This document shows, piece after piece, positions 1 to 7,631 of a stretch of 20,070 nt of DNA (position 1 is its first letter; each line of letters starts with the position of its first letter). A model generated the notes under the pieces. The model ran no database searches. It saw nothing but the letters and a program-made list of their open reading frames with translations, and was not told where the DNA came from. The DNA is from an uncultured Saprospiraceae bacterium (GTDB taxonomy: Bacteria > Bacteroidota > Bacteroidia > Chitinophagales > Saprospiraceae): the NCBI GenBank assembly GCA_937930625.1, contig CALHBW010000447.1, forward strand, positions 1 through 20,070. Reading direction: 5' to 3'. A program made the translations under genes and the position numbers.

Positions 1-188
1 TTATTAGTTTTATTGTTAATAAAGAAGGAGACATTGAAAACATAAAGTTATTAAGAGGGAGCGAGGCGATTGGAAAAGAATATATACGAATCGTCAAATC
101 CATGCCTCGTTGGATTCCCGGCAAACAGCGTGGTGAGCCAGCGAATGTTCAATTTAATTTGCCGATTCGTATTAAACTCGAATCTTGA
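1..188 (+). CDS. TonB C-terminal domain protein, 3' end only
   Basis: The gene enters from the left edge; the first whole codon begins at base 3 and the stop TGA is at 186-188, giving 62 visible residues. The visible sequence has the ending of the TonB C-terminal domain (PF03544): a strand beginning ISFIVNKEGDIENI, then a helix rich in charge, then the hallmark MPRWIPGKQRG, followed by VQFNLPIRIKL, the final beta strand. In this family the domain sits in the periplasm and contacts the TonB box of outer-membrane transporters, passing on energy from ExbB/ExbD. In Bacteroidota the domain is also found on M56/BlaR-type membrane peptidases and on other envelope proteins, so the full protein cannot be named. 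A terminator follows the stop directly. Family call is firm; the full architecture is unknown. Confidence 0.85.
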   Translation, partial: ISFIVNKEGDIENIKLLRGSEAIGKEYIRIVKSMPRWIPGKQRGEPANVQFNLPIRIKLES

Positions 189-191
189 CAC

Positions 192-213
192 AAGGCGGTT
201 GCCTTATTTTTTT
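192..213 (+). terminator. Rho-independent terminator after the TonB-domain gene
   Basis: AAGGC (192-196), loop GGTT, GCCTT (201-205), followed by A and seven T. It starts three bases after the stop codon. The stem is only 5 bp, so strength is uncertain. Confidence 0.6.
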
Positions 214-300
214 CATATTCCCTTACTTAAGTAAGTGGTTGGACTGAACTAAGCGACACTTTAGCGTTTCATAATTCGCTGAAAGTGAATTAATTATTGA

Positions 301-340
301 ACTTGAACTTGACACTTGAATTTGTACTTGCACTTACTTA
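301..340. repeat. Period-6/7 ACTTGn array abutting a stop codon
   Basis: Units ACTTGA, ACTTGAC, ACTTGA, ATTTGT, ACTTGC, ACTT follow one another; the last bases, TTA at 338-340, are the stop codon of the minus-strand dehydrogenase. A similar array ends at the stop codon of the DUF2804 gene at 14183. The stretch 214-300 before it contains AAGTAAGTGG at about 224-235, a partial complement of the array's end, so a weak hairpin is possible. Confidence 0.65.
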
Positions 341-1009
341 CCACTCCAATTCTTGATTTGTTTCTGCATCCCAATACACACCATGTTTAAAATCACTCAG
401 AATGAAATCCATCATTTTTGCTGCGGATTCTTCGGGTGTTAATGTTGCATGTTCTATGTTGTCGGGTGCGACGGTCGTTTTGACCCAGCCGGGATGTATG
501 GAAGCGATTTTATAAATTCCGTTGTATCTATTCGTCAGAATTTTGGTGTACATATTCAATGCACTTTTTGACATTCGATAAGCGGTAGCACCGGAACGTT
601 GGCAATTGCTGACAGAACCCATTTTTGATGAAACATTAATTATCATCCCGCCTTTTTTTACCATTTCAATAATTGATTCGGTGAGCATGACGACTCCCTT
701 TACATTCACATTGAATGTTTGTTCAAATGAAATTTCATCAGGAAGCGGGCTTCGCAAATCAGGTCCGACTCCGGCATTATTGACCAATAAGTCAATCGGT
801 TTGCCCAATGCTTTTAATGAATCTGTAAAATCCTTGATGCTTTCCCGATTTGTCACATCCAATTGCATGGGGTGGAATTGGTGATGTTCAATGGGTACGT
901 CGCCGCTTCGACTCGTTCCGATGACTTCGAAGTCGTACTCCAAAAGTACTTTTGATAATGCCCAACCGATACCTTTTGATGCGCCTGTTACGATAGCTGA
1001 TTTTTTCAT
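338..1009 (-). CDS. Short-chain dehydrogenase/reductase (SDR), classical type
   Basis: A 223-residue soluble Rossmann-fold NAD(P)-dependent oxidoreductase. The cofactor-binding motif TGASKGIG is at residues 8-15, NNAG at 77-80, the NVNVKG segment near 100-105, the catalytic serine in NVSS at 125-128, and the YRMSK catalytic Tyr144/Lys148 pair. The PGW segment near 173-175 matches the usual post-catalytic loop. The basic residue in the glycine loop (Lys12) and Thr/Ser/Arg after the second strand (GTSRSG) suggest a preference for NADP(H), which is inference. Length is slightly short of the usual 240-260, close to C-factor/sniffer-like SDRs. The substrate cannot be told. It is transcribed away from the DUF5519 gene at 1157, with 147 bases between them. 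Its stop codon lies in the ACTTGn array. Confidence 0.9.
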   Translation of the reverse strand: MKKSAIVTGASKGIGWALSKVLLEYDFEVIGTSRSGDVPIEHHQFHPMQLDVTNRESIKDFTDSLKALGKPIDLLVNNAGVGPDLRSPLPDEISFEQTFNVNVKGVVMLTESIIEMVKKGGMIINVSSKMGSVSNCQRSGATAYRMSKSALNMYTKILTNRYNGIYKIASIHPGWVKTTVAPDNIEHATLTPEESAAKMMDFILSDFKHGVYWDAETNQELEW

Positions 1010-1156
1010 TTTGTTTTAATTGTCGTGAAAAAGACCAAAATAGAAATATGTGTTTTTGAAAAGAACAATTTATTCCTTTAATCGTTTTATTTTTAATTAG
1101 ACTTATTCTAAATAATAAATTTCCCAAAAAATATATCACATCAATATAATTCATTT

Positions 1157-1684
1157 ATGAAAAAAATAAAACTTGCGTTAAGCATTTTTTCAATCATTAT
1201 TTCTATGACTTTATCAGCTCAAACGCCCCTCGAATTAACGGAAAGAAAAGGTGAATTGCCGGAATTGACCAATTATATTCCACACCAACAACTCACTGAT
1301 AATTCTCCGAAAGACATCCTGCAAAAATACGAAGAATGGATGTTTTCTCTACCTCATGTACAACTCAAACAAAGCATTAATTCATTTCCGACAGCGAAAG
1401 GCGCAGTTATCGAAAGAGGGGTAAAAATGAATCCCCTATTGCCCAACCGCGAATTTACGCATGTACATTATGAGCCGGAACCGGGAAGTTTGCATGTTTT
1501 TCTTCCAAAGGAAGATGCGGATTATATCGTTTCGAAAAAATGGGGTGTCTATCATCCCTTGTCTTTGGGAAATAGCCGAAGACCGTATATCATCGTTTTG
1601 ATATTTTCGCCGCGCAATGAGGAGGATTTGGTGGAACTGAAAAAGATAGTGAAAAGGGCGCATCAATTTGCCTTGAGTAGTTAA
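1157..1684 (+). CDS. Secreted DUF5519 / luciferase-domain protein
   Basis: A 175-residue protein with a clear signal peptide (MKK, a hydrophobic core of about 12 residues, then SAQ at 20-22). The rest resembles the DUF5519 'luciferase domain' family (PF17648): a conserved EFTHVHYEPEPGSLHVFLP stretch (about 99-117), then a GVYHPLS segment and a final IIVLIFSPRNEEDL strand-helix. In that family the H-x-H and G-S-L-H motifs are the conserved core; their biochemical role is not settled, and the name comes from distant similarity to a bacterial luciferase-related domain. No light-producing role should be inferred. The signal peptide places it in the periplasm or outside, which is less common for this family. 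It is a single-gene unit ended by a strong terminator at 1707-1747. Confidence 0.7.
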   Translation: MKKIKLALSIFSIIISMTLSAQTPLELTERKGELPELTNYIPHQQLTDNSPKDILQKYEEWMFSLPHVQLKQSINSFPTAKGAVIERGVKMNPLLPNREFTHVHYEPEPGSLHVFLPKEDADYIVSKKWGVYHPLSLGNSRRPYIIVLIFSPRNEEDLVELKKIVKRAHQFALSS

Positions 1685-1706
1685 TTGTGTTGAATATTTA
1701 AATACA

Positions 1707-1747
1707 ACCGCCATTCCTGAATCAAAATTTGGGATGGCGGTTTTTTT
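1707..1747 (+). terminator. Rho-independent terminator after the DUF5519 gene
   Basis: Stem ACCGCCATTCC (1707-1717) pairs with GGGATGGCGGT (1731-1741) with one T-G pair, followed by a run of seven T to 1747. The repeat element at 1748 begins exactly where the T run ends. Confidence 0.85.
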
Positions 1748-2207
1748 ATACTGTAAACGGGGTAAATTTTGGAAAATGCTGATTCACGCGGAGAACACAG
1801 AGGTCGCAGAGAATTGATTATCAGTACTCTGCGTTCTCTGCTTGAAATAGGCGGGTGCATATCAAATTGTCGCATATAGAAAAGCGTAAAGTATTTTCAA
1901 TTGATAGGAAGTTTGGTCTTTCACCCAAATTCTATAAGGTTTTCGAAAACCTTATAGAATTGATTACCAAAACTTTATCACCAATTTTCAGAGTTTGATT
2001 CTTGTCGAATTTTTCATTTTTCATTAAACAAAAGTATAAATTTTCGTTTGACGAAAATAAAAATACTATAACTTGAGATGCACCCAGCTATCCTTATAGT
2101 GTTGTTAGTCCTGTAGGTAGAGTTCGCAGGGAAATACTATAAAATCTCTGCGACCTCTGCGTACTCTGCGCGAATCAGTATTTTCCGAAATACCCCGTTT
2201 ACAATAT
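1748..2207. mobile_element. Non-coding inverted-repeat element (MITE-like), about 460 bp
   Basis: The two ends are inverted copies of each other: 1748-1812 against 2145-2207. Both read, from the outside in, ATAyTGTAAACGGGGTA, a variable 4-6 bases, GGAAAATrCTGATTC, then a CTGCG/CGCAG-rich part (CAGAGGTCGCAGAGA). There are about six base differences and a 2-base length difference. The inside holds a 34-bp perfect palindrome (1928-1961) and no gene. No flanking target duplication is visible, so it may be an old or non-transposed repeat. The CGCAGAG part recurs at 4359-4424. Confidence 0.7.
1928..1961. repeat. 34-bp perfect palindrome
   Basis: AATTCTATAAGGTTTTC is followed immediately by its exact reverse complement. 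There is no spacer, so the sequence is a perfect 17+17 inverted repeat. It lies near the middle of the 1748-2207 element. Confidence 0.85.
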
Positions 2208-2312
2208 AATTACACACCAAATTACACTAAAAAAAATAGGTTCGTTGACATTTTTATAAAAATTGCTGAAGAACTCTAAAATTTAAAAGATTATTTTTTC
2301 TACTTTTAAGCA

Positions 2313-3146
2313 ATGGAATTTTTGAATAGCATCATAGAAATATTAAAAAAGCCGTTTCCTGAAGAGGATAACAAGACGATTTATCTCCGCAATGTTGCCG
2401 CAGTTAGTGTGTTTGTTACTTTCTTTCTCTACATTTTTCGACCTTTTAATATGTCGCTTATCCAGTCAGGTTTGTTTTGGACATGCTTGGGGTTTGGTGC
2501 GGTTACGTTTGTGGCAAGCGTATTTTATGCTATGTGCCTTAGACCTTTATTCGGACTGATAATGCAGGAAAGAGAATTGACTTTTGGAAAATGGATATTG
2601 CACATGATAGGTACGATACTGACGATTAGTTTGGCAAATTTTGTCTATGCCCGCCTTTCCTTTTTTGGGTATATTCGATGGGAATTTTTCCCGAATATGA
2701 TAGCGAATACTTTTGCGATTGGAATTTTTCCGGTAGTCGTGTTGGGAGCAATATCGCTACTTCGACAAGAGAAAAAGTATCAACTCATTTCTGATGAAAT
2801 CAATCAAAAAGAACCAAGCATTGAGCCTGATAATCAAACTAGCGACCAAGCTATTTTTGATATTCCACTCCATCAAATCAGATATATAGAAGCCCTGCAA
2901 AATTATGTAAAAATAAGCTACATTAATTCCAATGGACACCCAACAGAACGCACCGAAAGGGCAACTCTAAAAGGCATCTTAAATGAAGCCAAAGACAGCA
3001 CTATTGTCAAGTGTCATCGTTCTTTTTTGGTGAATCGAGAAGCCATTATTTCTACTTCGGGCAATGCACAAGGTTTGCTACTCACGCTTTCAGATTGCGA
3101 TAAAATTGTCCCGGTTTCGAGAAGTTATGTAGCTGTTTTTAGGTAG
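2313..3146 (+). CDS. Membrane-anchored LytTR-family transcription regulator
   Basis: A 277-residue protein. Residues 27-150 carry four hydrophobic segments (roughly 27-43, 52-75, 94-112, 128-150). A linker of about 30 polar residues leads to a LytTR DNA-binding domain (PF04397) at about 180-277. Its hallmarks are visible: IRYIEALQNYVKI (189-201), the RATLKGIL helix, CHRSFLVN (234-241) and VPVSRSY (266-272). There is no receiver domain, so this is not a normal two-component regulator; membrane-LytTR proteins of this form are common in Bacteroidota and are thought to sense membrane or envelope signals or a partner protein. No kinase gene is adjacent. The downstream membrane protein at 3374 is co-directional and could be its partner. 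The target is not known. Confidence 0.88.
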   Translation: MEFLNSIIEILKKPFPEEDNKTIYLRNVAAVSVFVTFFLYIFRPFNMSLIQSGLFWTCLGFGAVTFVASVFYAMCLRPLFGLIMQERELTFGKWILHMIGTILTISLANFVYARLSFFGYIRWEFFPNMIANTFAIGIFPVVVLGAISLLRQEKKYQLISDEINQKEPSIEPDNQTSDQAIFDIPLHQIRYIEALQNYVKISYINSNGHPTERTERATLKGILNEAKDSTIVKCHRSFLVNREAIISTSGNAQGLLLTLSDCDKIVPVSRSYVAVFR

Positions 3147-3281
3147 GATTTACCTTGCCATTCGTCCCAAGCCCTTGTAAATCATCACTTTCCGGTTGTA
3201 TTTCATCCCTTTATTTGTTGGTCGTCACATTAAACTTGACTCTATACGAATGTGTGAATATATTTGGCTCATCAATTAATT

Positions 3282-3370
3282 CGGGTTACGGGTTGCGAGT
3301 TACGGGTTCTACAAATTTTGTATGCTTATTCCATCAACTCGTTACTCGTAACTCGCTAAGTCGCAACTCA
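3282..3370. repeat. Period-7 array with complementary arms
   Basis: The left arm (3282-3309) is CGGGTTA, CGGGTTG, CGAGTTA, CGGGTTC. The right arm (3335-3370) is AACTCGT, TACTCGT, AACTCGC, TAAGTCGC, AACTCAA. The arms are complementary and would form a long imperfect hairpin with a loop of about 25 bases. The array fills the gap up to 4 bases before the start codon at 3374. Confidence 0.75.
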
Positions 3371-3373
3371 ATT

Positions 3374-4060
3374 ATGGTAGAGCTAATTCACAAAATATTA
3401 CTTTGGATACACATTCCTTTTGGTGCTTTGAGCCTTATATTATTTTGGATTCCCGTAGGTGTTAAGAAAGGCAGTCCGATTCACCGTAAAGTAGGTTGGT
3501 ATTATTATATCACGATGTGGGTGGTATTGGTTAGTGCATTTTTGCTGAGTATTTGCAATACAATCATGGGCAAGTATATGGCTGCCATGTATCTAGGCTA
3601 TCTGGCTGTGATTACTGCTTATCCACTTTGGTATTCTTACGAAATATTAAGACAGAAAAAAGAATGGACAGATACTTATTTTACGATAAGGAAGGTATTT
3701 GTATCTGTACTTTTCGTCTGTGGTTTGGGCATGTTTTTGTTGGGTGCAATAAAATTTCGATTTGCAGGCATGGGTACAATGATGGTGTTTTTCGGATTGC
3801 TGGGTATTCCGGCAGGACGAGATATTTTTATGACCAAACCTCAGGCTATGGACAAAGAAACAAAACTCAACATGCACATTCAAGGAACCATCATATCAGG
3901 TATCGCTGCTTATACTGCCTTTTTTGCATTTGGCGGGAGTCGGATTCTGATTAATGTGCTGCACATGCATCATCAATGGATGGCTATCCCGTGGATAGCT
4001 CCTACTTTGCTGGGGGTGATGTATATGAGATATATGAAGCGGAAGTATAAGGTGGCTTAG
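3374..4060 (+). CDS. DUF2306-like multi-pass membrane protein
   Basis: A 228-residue hydrophobic protein with about six to seven membrane segments. The N-terminal pattern, a histidine in the first helix (IHIPFGALSLILFWIP) followed by KKGSPIHRKVGWYYY, resembles the DUF2306 family (PF10067), whose conserved G-x-x-HR-x-x-G-x-x-Y signature it matches in outline. More histidines occur near the C-terminus (HMHHQW), so metal or haem binding is possible but unproven. The reading frame is open upstream to 3155, but those 73 codons run through the period-7 repeat and look random; the start at 3374, right after the repeat, gives the normal N-terminus for the family. It follows the LytTR gene in the same direction. 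Function unknown. Confidence 0.75.
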   Translation: MVELIHKILLWIHIPFGALSLILFWIPVGVKKGSPIHRKVGWYYYITMWVVLVSAFLLSICNTIMGKYMAAMYLGYLAVITAYPLWYSYEILRQKKEWTDTYFTIRKVFVSVLFVCGLGMFLLGAIKFRFAGMGTMMVFFGLLGIPAGRDIFMTKPQAMDKETKLNMHIQGTIISGIAAYTAFFAFGGSRILINVLHMHHQWMAIPWIAPTLLGVMYMRYMKRKYKVA

Positions 4061-4081
4061 AAAGTTTTAGGCAATTTATTA

Positions 4082-4334
4082 GGCATGTTTAGAATTGCAG
4101 TTGACACTTTTATCTTCAAATTAAAATAATGTAAAATGTAAAATAATAAATGTAAAATGTAAAAGTTGTAGGACGCGAGACATTTCTATTTTATTGATTT
4201 TTAAATTTTTAAACAATAAAAAAATAAAAATATATTGTACACGTACTACAAGCACTTTTACATTTTAAATTTGATATTTTACATTTTACATTTCAAAAAG
4301 TGTCAACTACTTTCCCAACAAATTTAAACATGCC
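4082..4334. mobile_element. MITE with terminal inverted repeats and 8-bp target duplication
   Basis: The left end (4082-4110) reads GGCATGTTTAGAATTG, then CAGTTGACACTTTT. The right end (4295-4334), on the opposite strand, reads GGCATGTTTAAATTTG, about seven extra bases, then AGTAGTTGACACTTTTT. The element is flanked by perfect 8-bp direct repeats ATTTATTA at 4074-4081 and 4335-4342, the mark of transposition. Inside are period-7 ATGTAAA arrays in opposite orientation near each end and an AT-rich core ending GTACACGTACTAC. No coding potential. An 8-bp duplication is typical of several IS families such as IS1595 or IS256, but the transposase responsible is not in the window. Confidence 0.88.
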
Positions 4335-4358
4335 ATTTATTATGGAGAATAAAACTTT

Positions 4359-4424
4359 CATTTCACGCAGAGTTCGCAGAGTACTGATAATTAATTCTCC
4401 GCGACCTCTGCGTTCTCCGCGTGA
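4359..4424. repeat. CGCAGAG-type palindromic repeat, inverted copy of 1784-1845
   Basis: CACGCAGAGTTCGCAGAG (4364-4381) and CTCCGCGACCTCTGCG plus TTCTCCGCGTG (4397-4423) are imperfect complements. The whole unit, read on the minus strand, matches 1784-1845 at roughly nine bases in ten. It lies 17 bases beyond the MITE's right target duplication. Confidence 0.75.
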
Positions 4425-4445
4425 GACACTTTTGCAAAGAATCTT

Positions 4446-4479
4446 AAAAAAAGCTCTGCACCGACTTGTCCGGTGCAGA
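4446..4479 (-). terminator. Rho-independent terminator for the T9SS protein gene
   Basis: On the minus strand, TCTGCACCG (4471-4479) pairs perfectly with CGGTGCAGA (4455-4463), loop of 7, followed by GC and seven T (4446-4452). It lies about 120 bases past the stop codon at 4602; nothing else recognisable lies in 4480-4601. Confidence 0.85.
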
Positions 4480-4601
4480 AACTTTAATCAAATGAAACCA
4501 TCTTATATTACGTTCGAGTACCTGTTGGAAATTATTTTAAAAATGGATGATGAAAATAAATGCGTGAATACATTCAAAAATTCAGTCATTCAAAATTAAC
4601 C

Positions 4602-7334
4602 TTACTCGACAATAATTTTCTGATTGTGTGTGCCTTTGTCGGTCTGAATACTCAGTAAATAGACGCCGGAGGGGAGTTGGCTGACGTCTATTTGTGTGTT
4701 TGTGCCTACTATCTGACGAGCAAGCACCCGTTGCCCTACGGTATTATAGAATGTCGCCTGATGTGCCTGCAAGTCGCTGATAGTAATGTTAATTGTGTTT
4801 GGTGTAGGATTAGGGAATATCTTTATGTGTTGAGACAGGTCAGGTTGTTCGACATCTGTGGTGCTGTCGCCCAAGTCCACTGTAACGACATTTTCGCCGC
4901 CGGATACAATGATTTCTTCTCCTGTATTGAGGATGGCGCGTACATTGGTGATGGGGAAATTTAGCTCCATCTCCGAAGATAGTTTTCCGATAATATTATC
5001 GGTCATCACGAAGCTGACCTCGCCGATTTGCCCGAAACCGGAAATGTTTTGCTGGTCGGTGCGCGAGTAGGCAAAATCAACGACTGCTTCGTCGAATACT
5101 GTTTTCTCCAATTGTAATACTGTCGTCGGATCGCCTATCCATGACTCCATAAAATAATCTGCGATCACGGAACTACTGTCTATCAAATCAGCAGGATAAC
5201 CTACGGAGAATGCCACGCCATAAATTTCTTCGACAGGCAAATCCATCGTTCCCAAAATAATATTCGCATTGATGATGATATTGCCGGTATCGGGAGCAGA
5301 ATAAATGGTGTCCAAGTCAAATTCGAGGTGAAGCCCGGGTGCGCCTTCTACACGCATGACACTGACACCATCGTGTGTGCGGTTATAATTTTGTTCGATA
5401 GCATCTATATCGTCAAAGAAAATTTCGCCATCACCATTCGTATCAACGTGTTTGAGATTTACACTATCGGCGGATATTTGCCAATCCGGAGCAGGCTGTC
5501 CGTACCAGTCGATTGAGGCATCAGGACGCGTAAGACCCGTCTCGCCGAAATGCAAACCAATAGGCAGTACATCGTAATTGTCGGCAATCATATTATAATC
5601 AGCATCGCCGGGGAATACGCAGTCTGTGTCTTCACAGGCAGAGTTTTCGACGGTGACAGTTTCGCAAAGCAGTATTCCGCCAAAGCCACAAGCGTCAGCG
5701 GGAAGAAAGTCAATTAATGCACATACTTCGTAGATTCCATATTCATTAAATGTGATAAAAATCGAATCACCTATACCATACTGTTCACCTGTCTCATTAT
5801 TTAACCATAAAGCATTACTGCTTTGATTAAACGGCGGATAAATCGAGAAGATAAATGAACTGTCATCAAGTACCTCGTATTCAATCTCATAATCACATTC
5901 AGCAGTAGGCGTACCCGATACCAAAACAATTTCGCAATGCGTGTCTTGACAAGAATCGCCCCAGACGGTGAGACAGACATTATATACACCTACATTTTCA
6001 TAGGTATGTTCAAAGCTGTTTTGTCCTGAAAAAGTACTTGTATTTCCATCGCCAAAATCCCACGTTGAACTGGTGTAATTTCCGATGGAAACGTTGGCAA
6101 AAGTTACTGTATTTATACCATTTATGCTGCCATTGTCCTGCCATTCAAAGAGGGCTTCGCAGTCCTCTTGTTGATTATTGAATGTGACACTGAAGGATGA
6201 TTGTATACTAGGGCATATTTCGCCGCTTGCCAAATTTAAGAAATCAGGAATGACTACACTAATGCTATAAGTACCATCTCCGGGAAAATCGTAGTCTATT
6301 GTGCTACCATATTCAAATAATTGACCATTGATATACCATGCAATAGAATCCTCGTTAATTTCATAATTACTACCATAAAACACATCAAAAATGCCCCAAT
6401 ACTCCTCAAAATCTATATACGGAGAGATATCGAAGTTATTACAGTCATTCTGGTAATTAGTGATTTCAACTTTATTACAGACTTGTATAGCCGGACAAGT
6501 TTCACCTGTGATTCCATTGACGACATTCAGGGCAGTCATGCAAACCATATAAATGCTATCAGCAGGAAAAGTATAGTCCAATACATCGCCATATCCAACC
6601 AATTCTCCATTGACAGACCATGCAATTAATGCTTCGTTGACCTCATATATTTCAGGATAAAACACTCCAAAAGTTCCCCAAGCCTCATATATAGAGTATT
6701 GAACCTCAAAATCCGGTACACAGTCAGTTGTATTCACCCCATCAATGAATATGCTGTCACAAACAACACCCTCACACCCAAGTATGCTATCGTTGTATTC
6801 AGCACAAATGATGTATTCTCCCTGTTCGCCAAAATCATGCGAGAGCCAATAACCATTACCAATGACACCACCACCACCTTCAAGTATCCATGTCACATCG
6901 AAAGGATTATAATAGTTTAAGGAATTAAATATGACAACATCCACATACGTTCCTTCAATAAAAACATCTAATTCATATTCACACGGGTTGACATCTCCCA
7001 CAAATATTGAGTCACATGCGGTGCACCATTGGTTATATATCTGATAATCTGCACAAACCACCATTTCAAAAGAAGGCGGAAAATTTGGACTAAGCTCATA
7101 AACCACCGTTGCAGAATCCCCGAAGTTTAGTTCCCAATCGGGGCTGTACCACTCCACTGCATCAGGCGTATATGGTCCAAAATCCGTCACATTGTATATG
7201 TCCATATATAGTGTTGTGGGTTCTGCTGATACTTCGGCTTGATAGTAATCACAAGTTATTTGACCAAAAACACTACCCCAGCATAAAACCGAAATAAGCA
7301 AACATAGTAAAAATTGAATTTTGTTGTTTTCCAT
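4602..7334 (-). CDS. T9SS-secreted multidomain protein with PKD, dockerin-like and cohesin-like regions
   Basis: A 910-residue secreted protein. Residues 1-24 are a signal peptide ending VFGQ. About 28-200 are two Cys-containing beta domains. About 204-293 and 298-388 look like tandem copies of one 90-residue module, sharing a W/YG-F-VFY, E-NE-x-IAW-NG and GE-CP-IQ pattern. A PKD domain (about 394-474) shows WDFGDGN (425-431) and HTYENVGVYNVCLTV. Residues 570-656 hold a dockerin-like region with two calcium-loop candidates (GDADYNMIADNYD and DTNGDGEIFFDD), and 660-822 looks cohesin-like. The last 75 residues are a T9SS type A sorting domain (IKIFPNPTPNTINI, then LPSGVYLLSI and final KIIVE). 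The sorting domain would send it across the outer membrane for surface attachment or release. Binding partner unknown; no catalytic domain was seen. Confidence 0.9.
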   Translation of the reverse strand: MENNKIQFLLCLLISVLCWGSVFGQITCDYYQAEVSAEPTTLYMDIYNVTDFGPYTPDAVEWYSPDWELNFGDSATVVYELSPNFPPSFEMVVCADYQIYNQWCTACDSIFVGDVNPCEYELDVFIEGTYVDVVIFNSLNYYNPFDVTWILEGGGGVIGNGYWLSHDFGEQGEYIICAEYNDSILGCEGVVCDSIFIDGVNTTDCVPDFEVQYSIYEAWGTFGVFYPEIYEVNEALIAWSVNGELVGYGDVLDYTFPADSIYMVCMTALNVVNGITGETCPAIQVCNKVEITNYQNDCNNFDISPYIDFEEYWGIFDVFYGSNYEINEDSIAWYINGQLFEYGSTIDYDFPGDGTYSISVVIPDFLNLASGEICPSIQSSFSVTFNNQQEDCEALFEWQDNGSINGINTVTFANVSIGNYTSSTWDFGDGNTSTFSGQNSFEHTYENVGVYNVCLTVWGDSCQDTHCEIVLVSGTPTAECDYEIEYEVLDDSSFIFSIYPPFNQSSNALWLNNETGEQYGIGDSIFITFNEYGIYEVCALIDFLPADACGFGGILLCETVTVENSACEDTDCVFPGDADYNMIADNYDVLPIGLHFGETGLTRPDASIDWYGQPAPDWQISADSVNLKHVDTNGDGEIFFDDIDAIEQNYNRTHDGVSVMRVEGAPGLHLEFDLDTIYSAPDTGNIIINANIILGTMDLPVEEIYGVAFSVGYPADLIDSSSVIADYFMESWIGDPTTVLQLEKTVFDEAVVDFAYSRTDQQNISGFGQIGEVSFVMTDNIIGKLSSEMELNFPITNVRAILNTGEEIIVSGGENVVTVDLGDSTTDVEQPDLSQHIKIFPNPTPNTINITISDLQAHQATFYNTVGQRVLARQIVGTNTQIDVSQLPSGVYLLSIQTDKGTHNQKIIVE

Positions 7335-7560
7335 AATTAATCTTCATTTTGGTAGTGTCGGCATAATGTTCTACTCGCACCGTTAGAAACTTTAGGACAC
7401 ATAAGCGTAATAACACACTACAAAAATGGGGATTTAAGCATAAGTAAAAAAGTACATTTTCAGGCTATTGTGAGAAATTTTTAGTTTTTAAAACGTTGTA
7501 AAATATTGATAATAAGTGATTTATTACTTATAAATGTGAATTGTGTTTTTGAAATGAAAT

Positions 7561-7604
7561 AAAAAAAACGGAGCACAAATGCTTTTAAAGCACTTATACT
7601 CCGT
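7561..7604 (-). terminator. Rho-independent terminator after the SRPBCC gene
   Basis: On the minus strand the outer stem ACGGAG (7599-7604) pairs with CTCCGT (7568-7573), an inner stem GCTTTAAAAGC caps it, and a run of eight T follows. It lies 28 bases past the stop at 7632. The stretch 7335-7560 upstream of the T9SS gene holds no convincing promoter match; a small AATAAGT/ACTTATT hairpin lies near 7512-7531. Confidence 0.8.
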
Positions 7605-7631
7605 CCTAATTTTTAAACAAAGAAGAATATG

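Noticed and set aside
1681..1875. Minus-strand 64-codon frame
   Set aside because: It covers the terminator and the left arm of the 1748-2207 element; the peptide depends on repeats.
3155..3373. N-terminal extension of the DUF2306-like frame
   Set aside because: The 73 extra codons read through the period-7 array and have no family match.
4300..4599. Open frame of 99 codons on the plus strand
   Set aside because: It runs through the right end of the MITE, its target duplication, the CGCAGAG palindrome and the terminator hairpin; the peptide has no domain and depends on repeats.
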